DNA from: JAKIVR01 sp035933635
Lineage (GTDB): Archaea; Thermoplasmatota; Thermoplasmata; Lutacidiplasmatales; UBA184
Direction of reading: 5' to 3'
Length of the DNA: 13,053 bases
NCBI GenBank assembly: GCA_035933635.1
Contig: DASYYY010000006.1
Coordinates: 1 to 13,053 of the forward strand
Both the position numbers and the translations under genes were made by a program. This document shows, piece by piece, positions 5,133 through 12,523 of the stretch (position 1 is its first letter; each line of letters begins with the position of its first letter). The notes below the pieces were generated by a model. The model was not told the origin of the DNA. It saw only the letters and a program-made list of their open reading frames with translations, and ran no database searches.

Positions 5133-7588
5133 GTGGGGCGGCTACGACCCCGAACCGGTCGGGCGGAGACGCACCGGCAGCGGCGGCTCCCGCTCGCACG
5201 AGCGGGTGGTACCTCCTCCCGATGGGGGCGATCGTCGTCGTCGCCGTCGCCCTGCTGGCGTACGAGTATTCGAAAGCCGCGCTGCCCCCGGGGGTGGACC
5301 CGGGACATTGGCTGTCGGTATCGTACGCCTACGTCGGCCTCCCGACCTCGCCCGATCCCGGCAATCAGCCGTTCTACTACTCGCCGCTGATGTTCCCGTT
5401 CCTCGGCACGCTGGTGCGCCTGACCGGGAGCCCTCCGGCGGCAGCGACGGCGTTGGCGCTCGCGTTGATGCTGGGCTACGGGCTGACCGTGATGCACCTC
5501 GCTCGGCGCTACGTCCACCTCGGGTGGATGCAGGTGACGCTCGTCGGGCTCGCGATGTTCTCGGGCACGACGTTCCAGATGATGTTCTGGGGCGCGTATC
5601 CGAACTTCCTCGGTTTCATCACGTTCAACGAGACCATGATCGCCTTCCTGCTGTACCTCCGGACTCGGAGGACGCGGGACGGGGCGCTCCTGCTCGTCGG
5701 CGCGTGCTTGACCTTCCTCGCCCACGACCTCACGTTCTACGTGCTGATTCCGGTGCTCGTGGTTTCGACGATCTTCCTGCTCCTGTTCGGCAAGCTCACC
5801 GTCCGGTTCCTCCTCCGACCCCACAACCTGGTCGGAGCAGCGATCCTCGGTGGTTTTGTCGAGGGGTACGGCTGGGTGACCTCCCAGTTCGGCATCAGCC
5901 ATCCCAGCTACTTCTACTCGAACAGCTCGGCGTACGCGCTGGACCAGGTCGGCGAGATCTTCCGGCCATTGGGCTCCGCGCCGGACCTGTTCCCGTCCGG
6001 GACGGCCGTCACCTTGCCGCCCCTCCTTACCACCGGCCTGCTGCTGGCGATCCCGTTGGTGCTCATCCTGACGCTGCTGGTACTGCGGAACCTACGCCCG
6101 CGTCTGTTGGACACCCGCCTCGTGATCGCCGCCGGCTGGCTGTCCGCCGTGGCGGCCGTGCCGGCGGTCGGCTACCTCGCCCGGGTGGAGACGGACTATC
6201 CACGGTTCCTGTACTTCCTGCCATTGCCCCTGGCGCTGCTCCTCACGCTCGGCATCGAGCGCACGATGCTCCCGATGTACCTCCCTCAGTGGTTCGGCTC
6301 GCATCGGCCCACCCCTCCACCGGGGGCGCTCGGTGCCGGGGGGTATGCTTCGACTTCGGCGCCCCCCGCGACGATCCCGGCACCGCCGCGGGGGGCCCTG
6401 GGTCCCGGGGGTACGGTGACCGGCCCCGCACCACCGCTGCCCCGCTCGCGTCCGCCGGTCGCCGGTGGGTGGCTGACCGCTGCGGTCGTCGTCCTGCTGG
6501 GCGCGATGTTCCTGACCGTCACGGTGCCGGTCGCCAACCGCCAGGAGGCGTTCGGCACCGCGGGGGCGCATGACCCGTCGTTCGTCGCGGCGATGAGCTG
6601 GCTCGACGCGAACCCGACCGCCGGCAATGTACTGACCGATTCCTCGGCGGCCCGGTGGGCCGAAGCGTTGACCGACCGGGAGGCCTACACCGTCGGCCCG
6701 GTCTGGCTGTTGTTCGATCCGGGCCAGATCGCGCTGACCGAGGAGTCCTACTGGGCGCTCAACAGCTACGTCGCGATCACCGACGGCCAGAGCGTGTTGT
6801 CCTACTCGGGGTTCAACACCTCGCTCTTCGAGCAGGCGCCGCTCTACAGCGGCTACCTCGACGGGATCCCCTTCCCGGTGTTCCGCGTCCTCCCCCAGTC
6901 GATCGTCCTCAACGTCTCCGGTCCGGCGGGGACGGGCCAGTTCCCGGCGATGCAGTCCGTCCGGCCGGTGCTCGCCGTCCCGGCGGGCAACGGCTCGACC
7001 GCGACGATCACCTACACGAGTCCGCAGGCGGTCGTCGTCGAGGGCGGAGCGGTCGGACCCGCCGGCCTCGCCCGGATCACCTTCCGGATCGCGCCCGCGG
7101 CCGGCGTCGCCGTCCACGGGATCTCGTTCGGCATCGCCAGCCCCCCGGGGTCGGCCCCGGAACTCTCCCGCGACCGCGTCGGGGGGATCGACTATACCGG
7201 CTCCGCGCTCGAGTGGAACGTGACGGGGCCCCTCGGACAAAGCCCGTCGCCCGGCGAAGTCAACAGCACGCTCACCTTCTCGGAGCCACCGTCCGTCCAG
7301 TCGACCTTCGCGAACACCACGGCCGTCGAGTGGGGCGCGTCGTTCGCCGATCCGAATGGGACTCGGCCTTTTACGCTCGGTATCTCCGTGATCGCTCCCG
7401 GGCTCAGCAATCCGCTGTCCGCCCTCCCCAGCCCGCTACCGACCCCGGTGTTCCTGGGGAACCACTCGATCCGCTTCGTGCTCTGGCCGAACACCCCCTA
7501 CTATCAGACCCAGCAGAACTACCTGGTCAGCACCTTCGGATTCCGCCCCGCCTACTCCAACCCGGAGTGGGCGGTGCTCGAACGGTAG
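5129..7588 (+). CDS. GT-C-like polytopic membrane glycosyltransferase with large ectodomain
   Basis: The 819-residue protein has roughly ten or more hydrophobic segments between about residues 29 and 380, a Pro/Gly-rich loop (391-445), one further membrane helix (446-467) and a soluble ectodomain of about 350 residues. GVDPGHW (55-61), just after the first helix, matches the place where GT-C enzymes (dolichyl-phosphate-sugar dependent, as in STT3/AglB and PMT relatives) carry a catalytic acidic residue; D57 is the candidate. AHD (198-200) lies in a later loop. The start of the ectodomain (SWLDANPTAGNVLTDSSAA, 490-508) resembles the post-membrane region of archaeal GT-C proteins; the rest is beta-rich with several N-X-S/T sites. 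It would transfer sugar from a lipid carrier to an extracytoplasmic acceptor. The ATG at 5129 gives a normal basic, polar N-terminus before the first helix. GT-C is an inference from topology and motif; a non-enzymatic membrane protein is the alternative. Confidence 0.65.
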   Translation: MSGAATTPNRSGGDAPAAAAPARTSGWYLLPMGAIVVVAVALLAYEYSKAALPPGVDPGHWLSVSYAYVGLPTSPDPGNQPFYYSPLMFPFLGTLVRLTGSPPAAATALALALMLGYGLTVMHLARRYVHLGWMQVTLVGLAMFSGTTFQMMFWGAYPNFLGFITFNETMIAFLLYLRTRRTRDGALLLVGACLTFLAHDLTFYVLIPVLVVSTIFLLLFGKLTVRFLLRPHNLVGAAILGGFVEGYGWVTSQFGISHPSYFYSNSSAYALDQVGEIFRPLGSAPDLFPSGTAVTLPPLLTTGLLLAIPLVLILTLLVLRNLRPRLLDTRLVIAAGWLSAVAAVPAVGYLARVETDYPRFLYFLPLPLALLLTLGIERTMLPMYLPQWFGSHRPTPPPGALGAGGYASTSAPPATIPAPPRGALGPGGTVTGPAPPLPRSRPPVAGGWLTAAVVVLLGAMFLTVTVPVANRQEAFGTAGAHDPSFVAAMSWLDANPTAGNVLTDSSAARWAEALTDREAYTVGPVWLLFDPGQIALTEESYWALNSYVAITDGQSVLSYSGFNTSLFEQAPLYSGYLDGIPFPVFRVLPQSIVLNVSGPAGTGQFPAMQSVRPVLAVPAGNGSTATITYTSPQAVVVEGGAVGPAGLARITFRIAPAAGVAVHGISFGIASPPGSAPELSRDRVGGIDYTGSALEWNVTGPLGQSPSPGEVNSTLTFSEPPSVQSTFANTTAVEWGASFADPNGTRPFTLGISVIAPGLSNPLSALPSPLPTPVFLGNHSIRFVLWPNTPYYQTQQNYLVSTFGFRPAYSNPEWAVLER

Positions 7589-7635
7589 CCCCGTGCGTTT
7601 CGCGGGACGGCTTCCGTGTTCGACCTAAGGACCAA

Positions 7636-7668
7636 GGGCCGGGCCGTCGGACGTGGCCCCCCGGGCCC
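7636..7668 (+). terminator. GC-rich hairpin with pyrimidine-rich tail after the glycosyltransferase
   Basis: GGGCC-GGG (7636-7643) pairs with CCC-(G)-GGCCC (7660-7668), giving 8 base pairs with one bulge (G7663) and a 16-base loop. It is followed by a pyrimidine-rich stretch (CCTCCACCTAATCTTCGTCC). It starts 47 bases after the stop codon, a reasonable place for a terminator. Confidence 0.35.
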
Positions 7669-7688
7669 CTCCACCTAATCTTCGTCCT

Positions 7689-7718
7689 GTCACGGGAGGT
7701 TGAGCCCCGTGACCGGGG
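7689..7718 (+). other. Two overlapping, mutually exclusive stem-loops
   Basis: GTCACGGG (7689-7696) is the exact inverted repeat of CCCGTGAC (7706-7713), with a 9-base loop. CCCCG (7705-7709) can instead pair with CGGGG (7714-7718) across a TGAC loop. Both stems use 7706-7709, so only one can form. This could be an operator or 3'-end element; no ligand or ribosome link is visible. Confidence 0.3.
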
Positions 7719-7776
7719 ACGATTTTCACCCAAAGTGGACCCAATTGGTCGGAACGGGGTCGTCGCTAACCAAAGG

Positions 7777-7784
7777 CTTACTAC
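7777..7784 (+). promoter_or_regulatory. Possible TATA box before the glycoside hydrolase
   Basis: AACCAAAGGCTTACTACC contains an AT-richer core, CTTACTAC, with a purine-rich element before it that could act as a BRE. Transcription would start near 7807, leaving a leader of about 45-50 bases to the GTG at 7854. The nearby CCAATTGG palindrome (7742-7749) could bind a regulator. Confidence 0.3.
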
Positions 7785-7853
7785 CTGACTTTTCCGGGAC
7801 ACATCTCGGGTGGTCGACTGAATCCGACGGGCGCGACGGAGCTATCCGAGGGC

Positions 7854-9545
7854 GTGCCGGAGGCCAGCCCAGCCCACCCCTTCGACGCCCCGGCGCTGGC
7901 CGGACCTCGCGATTCTCGTCTCCCCCCTGATCCCGCTCGTCCGCGTTCGAGCGGCGGGCGGCTTTGGGGTGTACCGCTCCTGTGCGTGGTTCTGGGGCTG
8001 ATCGTCAGCGCCGGCTGGGCGGGGATTGCGTGGACGACGACTTCGACGTTTTCGGCCGGGTCCGGCCATGGCGACGCGAGCAGACCCCCCTCGACCGGTT
8101 CCTCCGGACCTGCGGCCCCGGGTGGGGTCGGCTTTGGATCGGTGGGGAATCCGCCCGGCGTGTCGATCGTCGCACGCACATCGCCGTCGTTCTGGGGCCT
8201 CGTCGCCCAAACCTCGACGAGTCGCGGGATCCTCACGGATTCCAAGCTCGATTCCTACCTCGCCGCCACGCCGTTCACCTGGTTCCGCTACACGATGCAG
8301 ACCGACCAGTGCAACATCAGCGCGAACGTGGTCTACACCGACTCCGGGGGAAAGATCAGCCCCTGCGGGTTCAACATCTCGGCGTTCAAGACCTGGTGCT
8401 ACTCGCGCACACCGCACTGCCAGGCGATCGTGGACCTCCCCGGAGAGAACAACAATCCCGTCGAAGACCTGGTGATGGCGCGGTACATCGTCGGCCAGGT
8501 CGGGTTCCAGCCGAACTACTGGTCGATCGGGAACGAGCCAATGCTCTGGACCCATTTCGGTATACCCTGGTCGAAGTGGACGAGTTCCGACCGGTCGACC
8601 CCCACCCCGCTCGAGTACGCCCGCGACGTCCAGCGTGCCATCCTCGCCGTCCGCTCGGTGGACCCGGGTGCCCGGTTCATCGGGATCCAGGCCGACTGCG
8701 AATGCTCCCCGACCTGGTTCCAGCAGGTGGTGAAGGTCGATGGTCCGAACATCTCCGCGATCGCCTACCACACCTACCCCTCGACCGCGCTCGCGACCCG
8801 CGAGACGCTCCCGCAGTTCTACCATCCACTCGCCAGCTCGGCGAACCTGCTCACGAGCTACTCCACCGTGCGCTCCTCCATCCGTGGCTGGTGCGCGCGA
8901 TGCTCGACGTTGCCGATCTTCGTCACCGAATACAATGCCGGCCCCGGCTGGGCCCCCTCGAACTGGGGGGGGACCTACGCCAACGCGGTGTTCCTGGCGG
9001 CTTCGACGGTCCAGGCGCTGCGCGCCAACATCTCGATGCTCACGGTGTTCAATCTCCAGACCTACGCGAGCCACCCCTACGGCTACTCGCTGCTCAATGG
9101 CAACGATGTCCCGGGGCCGCCGGCGTTGCTGTATTCGACCCTCCTCGATCACCTGGCGATCGGCACGGTCCTGCGGACCCCGGTGGCGACCACCCTCTCC
9201 AACGTCTGGTCGGTGCTCTCGGTGGATTCGTCGACGGCCAGCTTGCTCATCGTGAACGCGAATCTGGCGCAGGCTCTCCCTCTGGCGCTGGGCAAACTGC
9301 TGCCGGTCGGCGCACTTCCGACGGTGTACTCCTGGAAGCCGGGCCAGCCCTTGCCCGCGCTGAGCCACCCCCTCCTTTCGTTGGGGCTGACGGTGCCCTC
9401 CCAGGGGATCGTCCTGATCAACTTCGCCGCGAAACTCTTGGGGCCGCTCGGCCCGGCACCAGCGGCGGTCGCGCCCACCGCCGCGACATCAGCGGTCGGC
9501 GCCGGAGCGGTGCTGGCGGTTCCCGAGCGCCGCGTTGTGTACTAG
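7854..9545 (+). CDS. Membrane-anchored clan GH-A-like glycoside hydrolase
   Basis: The 563-residue protein has a polar N-terminus, one membrane helix (about 37-60), a Ser/Gly/Pro linker (61-100) and then a catalytic-type domain. YWSIGNEP (222-229) carries the Asn-Glu-Pro acid/base signature (E228) of clan A (beta/alpha)8-barrel glycosidases. FVTEYN (356-361) supplies a well-placed nucleophile, E359, 131 residues later. IAYHTYP (303-309) fits the substrate-side strand between them. The C-terminal part (about 440-528) looks like the small beta-sandwich that often follows such barrels (GH30/39/51/79-type). Eight cysteines (153, 171, 182, 189, 282, 284, 347, 350) include CxC and CxxC pairs, suggesting disulfides or a metal site. 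It probably cleaves polysaccharide or glycoprotein glycans outside the cell; the substrate is unknown. The GTG start at 7854 has only GAGGG one base upstream, so the start is uncertain. The neighbouring GT-C-like gene suggests a role in surface glycans. Confidence 0.75.
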   Translation: MPEASPAHPFDAPALAGPRDSRLPPDPARPRSSGGRLWGVPLLCVVLGLIVSAGWAGIAWTTTSTFSAGSGHGDASRPPSTGSSGPAAPGGVGFGSVGNPPGVSIVARTSPSFWGLVAQTSTSRGILTDSKLDSYLAATPFTWFRYTMQTDQCNISANVVYTDSGGKISPCGFNISAFKTWCYSRTPHCQAIVDLPGENNNPVEDLVMARYIVGQVGFQPNYWSIGNEPMLWTHFGIPWSKWTSSDRSTPTPLEYARDVQRAILAVRSVDPGARFIGIQADCECSPTWFQQVVKVDGPNISAIAYHTYPSTALATRETLPQFYHPLASSANLLTSYSTVRSSIRGWCARCSTLPIFVTEYNAGPGWAPSNWGGTYANAVFLAASTVQALRANISMLTVFNLQTYASHPYGYSLLNGNDVPGPPALLYSTLLDHLAIGTVLRTPVATTLSNVWSVLSVDSSTASLLIVNANLAQALPLALGKLLPVGALPTVYSWKPGQPLPALSHPLLSLGLTVPSQGIVLINFAAKLLGPLGPAPAAVAPTAATSAVGAGAVLAVPERRVVY

Positions 9546-9569
9546 GGGCATCAGACCCGGGACGTCAGG

Positions 9570-9593
9570 TCCGGGGAGCTCGGAACACCCGGA
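9570..9593. terminator. Hairpin between convergent hydrolase and peptidase genes
   Basis: TCCGGG (9570-9575) pairs with CCCGGA (9588-9593) over a 12-base loop, in the 62-base gap between the two convergent stop codons. A shared 3'-end structure is plausible. The stem is short and there is no T-run. Confidence 0.25.
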
Positions 9594-9607
9594 GGAAAGC
9601 CGCGGGA

Positions 9608-10393
9608 TTAGGGACCGGCGCTCACCCAGGTGACGTTGAAGCTCGTCCGGTCCGAGCTCAAGGCGGTCGGATTGGCCTTGTGCTGGGTTCCGGCGGTGTT
9701 CACCATCGTGATCGCGTGAATGTTCGAGAAGGACCCCACGGCACCCGTACTCGCCGAGACGGTCGCCGTGCACGTCGAGGCGACCCCGGTCGCATCGGTG
9801 CCGAACTTGATCGTCCCGAAGTCGGCTAGCGGGAGGATCCCGGAGGACGACGAGGGCGCCTCGGCGATCCACTCCGCCGAGCTCCGTGCCGCCGAAACCC
9901 GGACGGACTTCGTGAACGACTTGCCGGTGGTCACGTCCTTGATCGTCGCGGTGAACCCCGAACTCGTATGCTTGACCTCGGCGAACATCGTGTCGCCCGG
10001 AGAGATGCTGAGGGAGATCCCGACCGACGGCTTGGGGTAAAACTCGTACCACGCGTAGTAGGTCGGCGAGCCACCCTGGCAATCCGAATCGGTACCGGTC
10101 TGCTCGACGGACCTCGAATTGAACCCGTCGATTCCTACCCAGAACGAGGAGTACTGGTTGGTCCTCGGGCAGCTGCCTTGGATCGAGGGCACGATCCACG
10201 ATCCCTGGACGTCGCTGACCGAGCCCTTCGCCCCGGTGACGGCGAACCCGGCCCAGTTCGTGCTGGAGGTGGCGCTCACGGTGTGGTAGAGCGCCCCCGC
10301 CGAGGAGACCGCGGAGACGACGGGGATGCCGAACACCCCGAGGACCAACAGGGCAACGATAGCCATGCTTCCCGCTCCGAGATGGCGCGTCAT
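9608..10393 (-). CDS. Secreted eqolisin (G1) family glutamic peptidase
   Basis: The 261-residue protein has a classic signal peptide (hydrophobic core at about 9-28, ending near VVSAVSSAGA) and then the G1 peptidase fold throughout. Matching blocks are TNWAGF (45-50), SWIVPS (65-70), FWVGIDG (84-90), VEQTGTD (96-102), YYAWYEFYP (112-120) and SAEWIAEAP (172-180). The catalytic pair of the family (Gln53 and Glu136 of scytalidoglutamic peptidase) corresponds to Q98 and E178; both are present, 80 residues apart. The family works best at acid pH, so this would be an extracellular acid protease. Unlike many fungal members there is no long propeptide: only about 15 residues separate the signal from the core. 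It has a TATA box 34 bases upstream of the ATG and is divergent from the channel operon. Length and motifs suggest an intact, active enzyme. Confidence 0.9.
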   Translation of the reverse strand: MTRHLGAGSMAIVALLVLGVFGIPVVSAVSSAGALYHTVSATSSTNWAGFAVTGAKGSVSDVQGSWIVPSIQGSCPRTNQYSSFWVGIDGFNSRSVEQTGTDSDCQGGSPTYYAWYEFYPKPSVGISLSISPGDTMFAEVKHTSSGFTATIKDVTTGKSFTKSVRVSAARSSAEWIAEAPSSSSGILPLADFGTIKFGTDATGVASTCTATVSASTGAVGSFSNIHAITMVNTAGTQHKANPTALSSDRTSFNVTWVSAGP

Positions 10394-10422
10394 GGTTCTT
10401 CAGCGCGGGACCGGTCCACCCC

Positions 10423-10430
10423 TATTTACT
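10423..10430 (-). promoter_or_regulatory. TATA box of the eqolisin gene
   Basis: On the minus strand GAGTAGTAAATAGGGG holds the AT-rich core AGTAAATA in very GC-rich surroundings, centred about 34 bases before the ATG at 10393. Transcription would start about 5-9 bases before the ATG. This is one of the two best promoter candidates in the window. Confidence 0.55.
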
Positions 10431-10537
10431 ACTCGCGAAATTCCCCGCCGACCCCTCCTCCGAGCACTGAGGGCACGGCGCGGCCGAGGGCATCCGGCGA
10501 CGTCGCGACCTAGCTCGTCATTTCGTGTGACGGCGAA

Positions 10538-10545
10538 TCTATCTA
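10538..10545 (+). promoter_or_regulatory. TATA box of the channel/ABC operon
   Basis: GGCGAATCTATCTAACGG holds the core TCTATCTA preceded by a purine-rich GGCGAA that resembles a BRE. Its centre is 28 bases before the GTG at 10570, supporting that GTG as a leaderless start over the in-frame ATG at 10588. Confidence 0.5.
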
Positions 10546-10569
10546 ACGGAAGGATCGCGTGGGAAGTAC

Positions 10570-11748
10570 GTGCCCGCCACCGGTTGGATGGGGTCGGACG
10601 AGGCCGACACCTCCTCGCTGGCCCGGCCGGTCGCACGGCCGCGGGGGTACCGACCCAACGTTCTGTTCGCCGCGACGGTGTCCGTGGGATCTTTCCTCTT
10701 TGCGTCCGGGGTCGCCGCGGCGTGGTTCTCCCCACCCGAGTTGTACTTGACCTCGTTCGCCGGTTACGACCCGCCGGTCGACGCCGTGGCGGGGGTCCTG
10801 CTCCTCGCCGTGGCGGTGCGGATCCGGGAGCGGAGCCGGGTCGCCTGGATCTTCTCGATCGTGGCGCCGCTCTTCGCCATCGGTATCGCCCTTCTCAGCC
10901 TCAACATCCTCTCCGGCGCGGCGGCCGTGGTCGCCGGACTGCTCCTGGCGCTGCTCTACCCTTCCCGGGTGCGATTCTATCGCGGCTCGATCACGGGGAC
11001 GGAGACCGCCCAGTACTCCGTCCTGCTCGGCGCACTGCTCTCGATCCTCTACGGGATGGTGGGGGCGAAGTACCTCGGCGACCAGTTCTCCCCCAAGCCG
11101 GGGATCCACGGTTGGGGCGAGGCGCTCTACTTCACGATCAGCACGATCTCGACCAACGGCTCGGACTACCTCCCCATCACCGACACGGCCCGGCTGTACA
11201 CCGTCGTCCTGATCCTCTTGGGGGTGGGCGCGTTCCTGTCGGCGGTCGTCGTCTACTTCGTGCCGTTCCTGCAACAGCGACTTGAACGCGTGTCGCGTCG
11301 TCTGGAGCAGGCGCAGATGGAGCAGCTCGTCGACCACGTCATCGTCTGCGGCACCTCCCCCGAGGTCCGTGCCATCGCCGCGGCGCTCCGTGACGCGCAG
11401 ACCGCCTCGGTGATCATCGGCGATCAGGTCGACGAGGTCCGGCGCCTCGAGGCCGACGGGTTCCGGACGTTGGTCGGGGAGAGCTCGGCCGAGGATGTGC
11501 TCCGCCGTGCGGGGGTCGAACGGGCGCGCGCCCTGATCGCGGCGGGCTCGACCGACGCCGAGAACCTGCTGACGGTGATCACGGTCCGCGGGATCCTGCC
11601 GCATCTGAGGATCGTCGCGCTCGCCACCGCTCCCGCCAGCGTCTCGAAACTCCAGCGCGCCGGTGCGAACGAGGTCGTCAGCGTCATCAGCGTCGCGGCG
11701 CACCTGGTCACCGACGCCGTGCTCCACGCCCCCTCGTTCGAGGAGTGA
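10570..11748 (+). CDS. Six-helix ion-channel-like protein with RCK/TrkA-N-type domain
   Basis: The 392-residue protein has about six membrane helices (31-52, 70-84, 92-110, 114-130, 148-165, 208-232), with a pore-helix-like segment (180-193) before the last. The loop STISTNGSDYLP (191-202) aligns with the potassium-channel filter TTxxTVGYGDxxP, but the GYG core is reduced to GS and one residue is missing. A short coiled linker (233-254) leads to a Rossmann-type domain (255-384) like RCK/TrkA-N; HVIVCGTSPEV (256-266) replaces the usual GxGxxG, and D285 sits at the end of the second strand. No separate TrkA-C domain follows. The family normally gates potassium flux by nucleotide or ion binding; here selectivity and ligand are doubtful. 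The four extra N-terminal helices lack an arginine-rich voltage sensor. It is the first gene of an operon with an ABC transporter starting 7 bases after its stop. Confidence 0.75.
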   Translation: MPATGWMGSDEADTSSLARPVARPRGYRPNVLFAATVSVGSFLFASGVAAAWFSPPELYLTSFAGYDPPVDAVAGVLLLAVAVRIRERSRVAWIFSIVAPLFAIGIALLSLNILSGAAAVVAGLLLALLYPSRVRFYRGSITGTETAQYSVLLGALLSILYGMVGAKYLGDQFSPKPGIHGWGEALYFTISTISTNGSDYLPITDTARLYTVVLILLGVGAFLSAVVVYFVPFLQQRLERVSRRLEQAQMEQLVDHVIVCGTSPEVRAIAAALRDAQTASVIIGDQVDEVRRLEADGFRTLVGESSAEDVLRRAGVERARALIAAGSTDAENLLTVITVRGILPHLRIVALATAPASVSKLQRAGANEVVSVISVAAHLVTDAVLHAPSFEE

Positions 11749-11755
11749 TCCGGTC

Positions 11756-12511
11756 GTGGCGTCGAGCACCGCCTCCATCGGCCGGGCGGAAGGCGCGGAC
11801 CAGGTCCTAGGGAGCTCGCTGCTCGGCACGACGATGCGCCGGGCGTTCGTGAGCGGGCGCCTCTACCTGGGCTACGGGGCGGTCATGTCGCTGGTGCTCG
11901 GCCTCGCGCTCGTCTACAAAGGCGGCGCCGGGTTCACCGCCGCCTATCCGTTGATCCTCCCGATCTTCGGTGTCGTGGGATCCCTGGGCGCCCTCGGCGT
12001 GTTCACCAGCGATCGGCTCAAGGGCGTACTCGAGTACCTGCTGGCCTACGGCGTCTCGCCTCGCCGGCTGTTCGTCAATGTGCTCGTGGCCGGCCTCGCC
12101 CCCGTCCTGCTCATCGTGAGCGTGGCGCTCGTCGGAACGATCGGCTTCGCGGTGGCCCGCGGGGTGACGATCCCGGCTACGTTCGAGCAGGAGCTGGCGG
12201 TCTACTCCGTCCCGATGGCGTTCGCCTCCGCGACCTTCGCCGACACGGTCGGGATGTACTGGACGGCGCTCTCCTCTCCGCGCGAGGGGATGGCGAGCCC
12301 CACGGGCCTCGCTCCCCTGATCGGCGTCATGCCCCCCGTACTGACTTTAGCGGTGATCGCGGCGGTAGGAGTCTCCTACGGGTCGGTCTCGAACAGCGAA
12401 TTCCTGGAGATCACCGGGGTCGCGTTCGCCATCGTAGCCCTGACCGTCGGGACGCTCCTTGCCCTGGCCGGAAAGTTCCTGCGCCGGGAGAGGCTCCTTT
12501 CTCCCTCCTAG
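11756..12511 (+). CDS. ABC-2-type transporter permease
   Basis: The 251-residue protein has six hydrophobic segments (about 37-55, 62-83, 106-130, 150-171, 186-208, 217-238). The cytoplasmic segment SDRLKGVLEYLLAYGVSPRR (85-104) matches the charged coupling-helix region of ABC-2 permeases, which is typically followed by a helix as here. It would be the membrane half of an exporter or related system powered by the ATPase encoded next. The GTG at 11756 is chosen because GAGGAG (11740-11745) lies 10 bases upstream and overlaps the end of the channel gene, with a 7-base gap between genes. The substrate is unknown. The gene ends in TAG, and the downstream ATPase continues in the same frame. Confidence 0.8.
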   Translation: MASSTASIGRAEGADQVLGSSLLGTTMRRAFVSGRLYLGYGAVMSLVLGLALVYKGGAGFTAAYPLILPIFGVVGSLGALGVFTSDRLKGVLEYLLAYGVSPRRLFVNVLVAGLAPVLLIVSVALVGTIGFAVARGVTIPATFEQELAVYSVPMAFASATFADTVGMYWTALSSPREGMASPTGLAPLIGVMPPVLTLAVIAAVGVSYGSVSNSEFLEITGVAFAIVALTVGTLLALAGKFLRRERLLSPS

Positions 12512-12516
12512 GGGTG
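12511..12516 (+). promoter_or_regulatory. Shine-Dalgarno-like site for a CTG start of the ATPase
   Basis: GGGGTG can pair fully with the anti-Shine-Dalgarno CACCTC (one G-U pair) and ends 7 bases before the CTG at 12524. This is the main reason for proposing that unusual start, since no ATG or GTG in frame precedes the ATPase domain. Confidence 0.4.
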
Positions 12517-12523
12517 GTCGCGT

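Larger units (their letters stand above)
7589..7853 (+). other. Intergenic region between glycosyltransferase and glycoside hydrolase
   Basis: These 265 bases hold a terminator-like hairpin (7636-7668), a pair of overlapping alternative stems (7689-7718), a perfect CCAATTGG palindrome (7742-7749) and an AT-richer stretch with CTTACTAC (7777-7784) that may be a TATA box. No convincing protein or RNA gene is seen on either strand. Confidence 0.4.
10394..10569. other. Divergent promoter region between peptidase and channel operon
   Basis: These 176 bases hold a minus-strand TATA box (10423-10430) for the peptidase and a plus-strand TATA box (10538-10545) for the channel-like gene. Between them lies GC-rich sequence without a recognised gene. 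The two promoters are about 115 bp apart, so a single bound regulator could affect both. Confidence 0.5.

Noticed and set aside
4910..9368. Long open frames on the minus strand opposite the glycosyltransferase and glycosidase (4910-5902, 6092-7240, 7842-9368)
   Set aside because: They are Arg/Glu/Gly-rich without domains or membrane helices and mirror real genes with strong motifs. In GC-rich DNA, stop codons are rare on the opposite strand.
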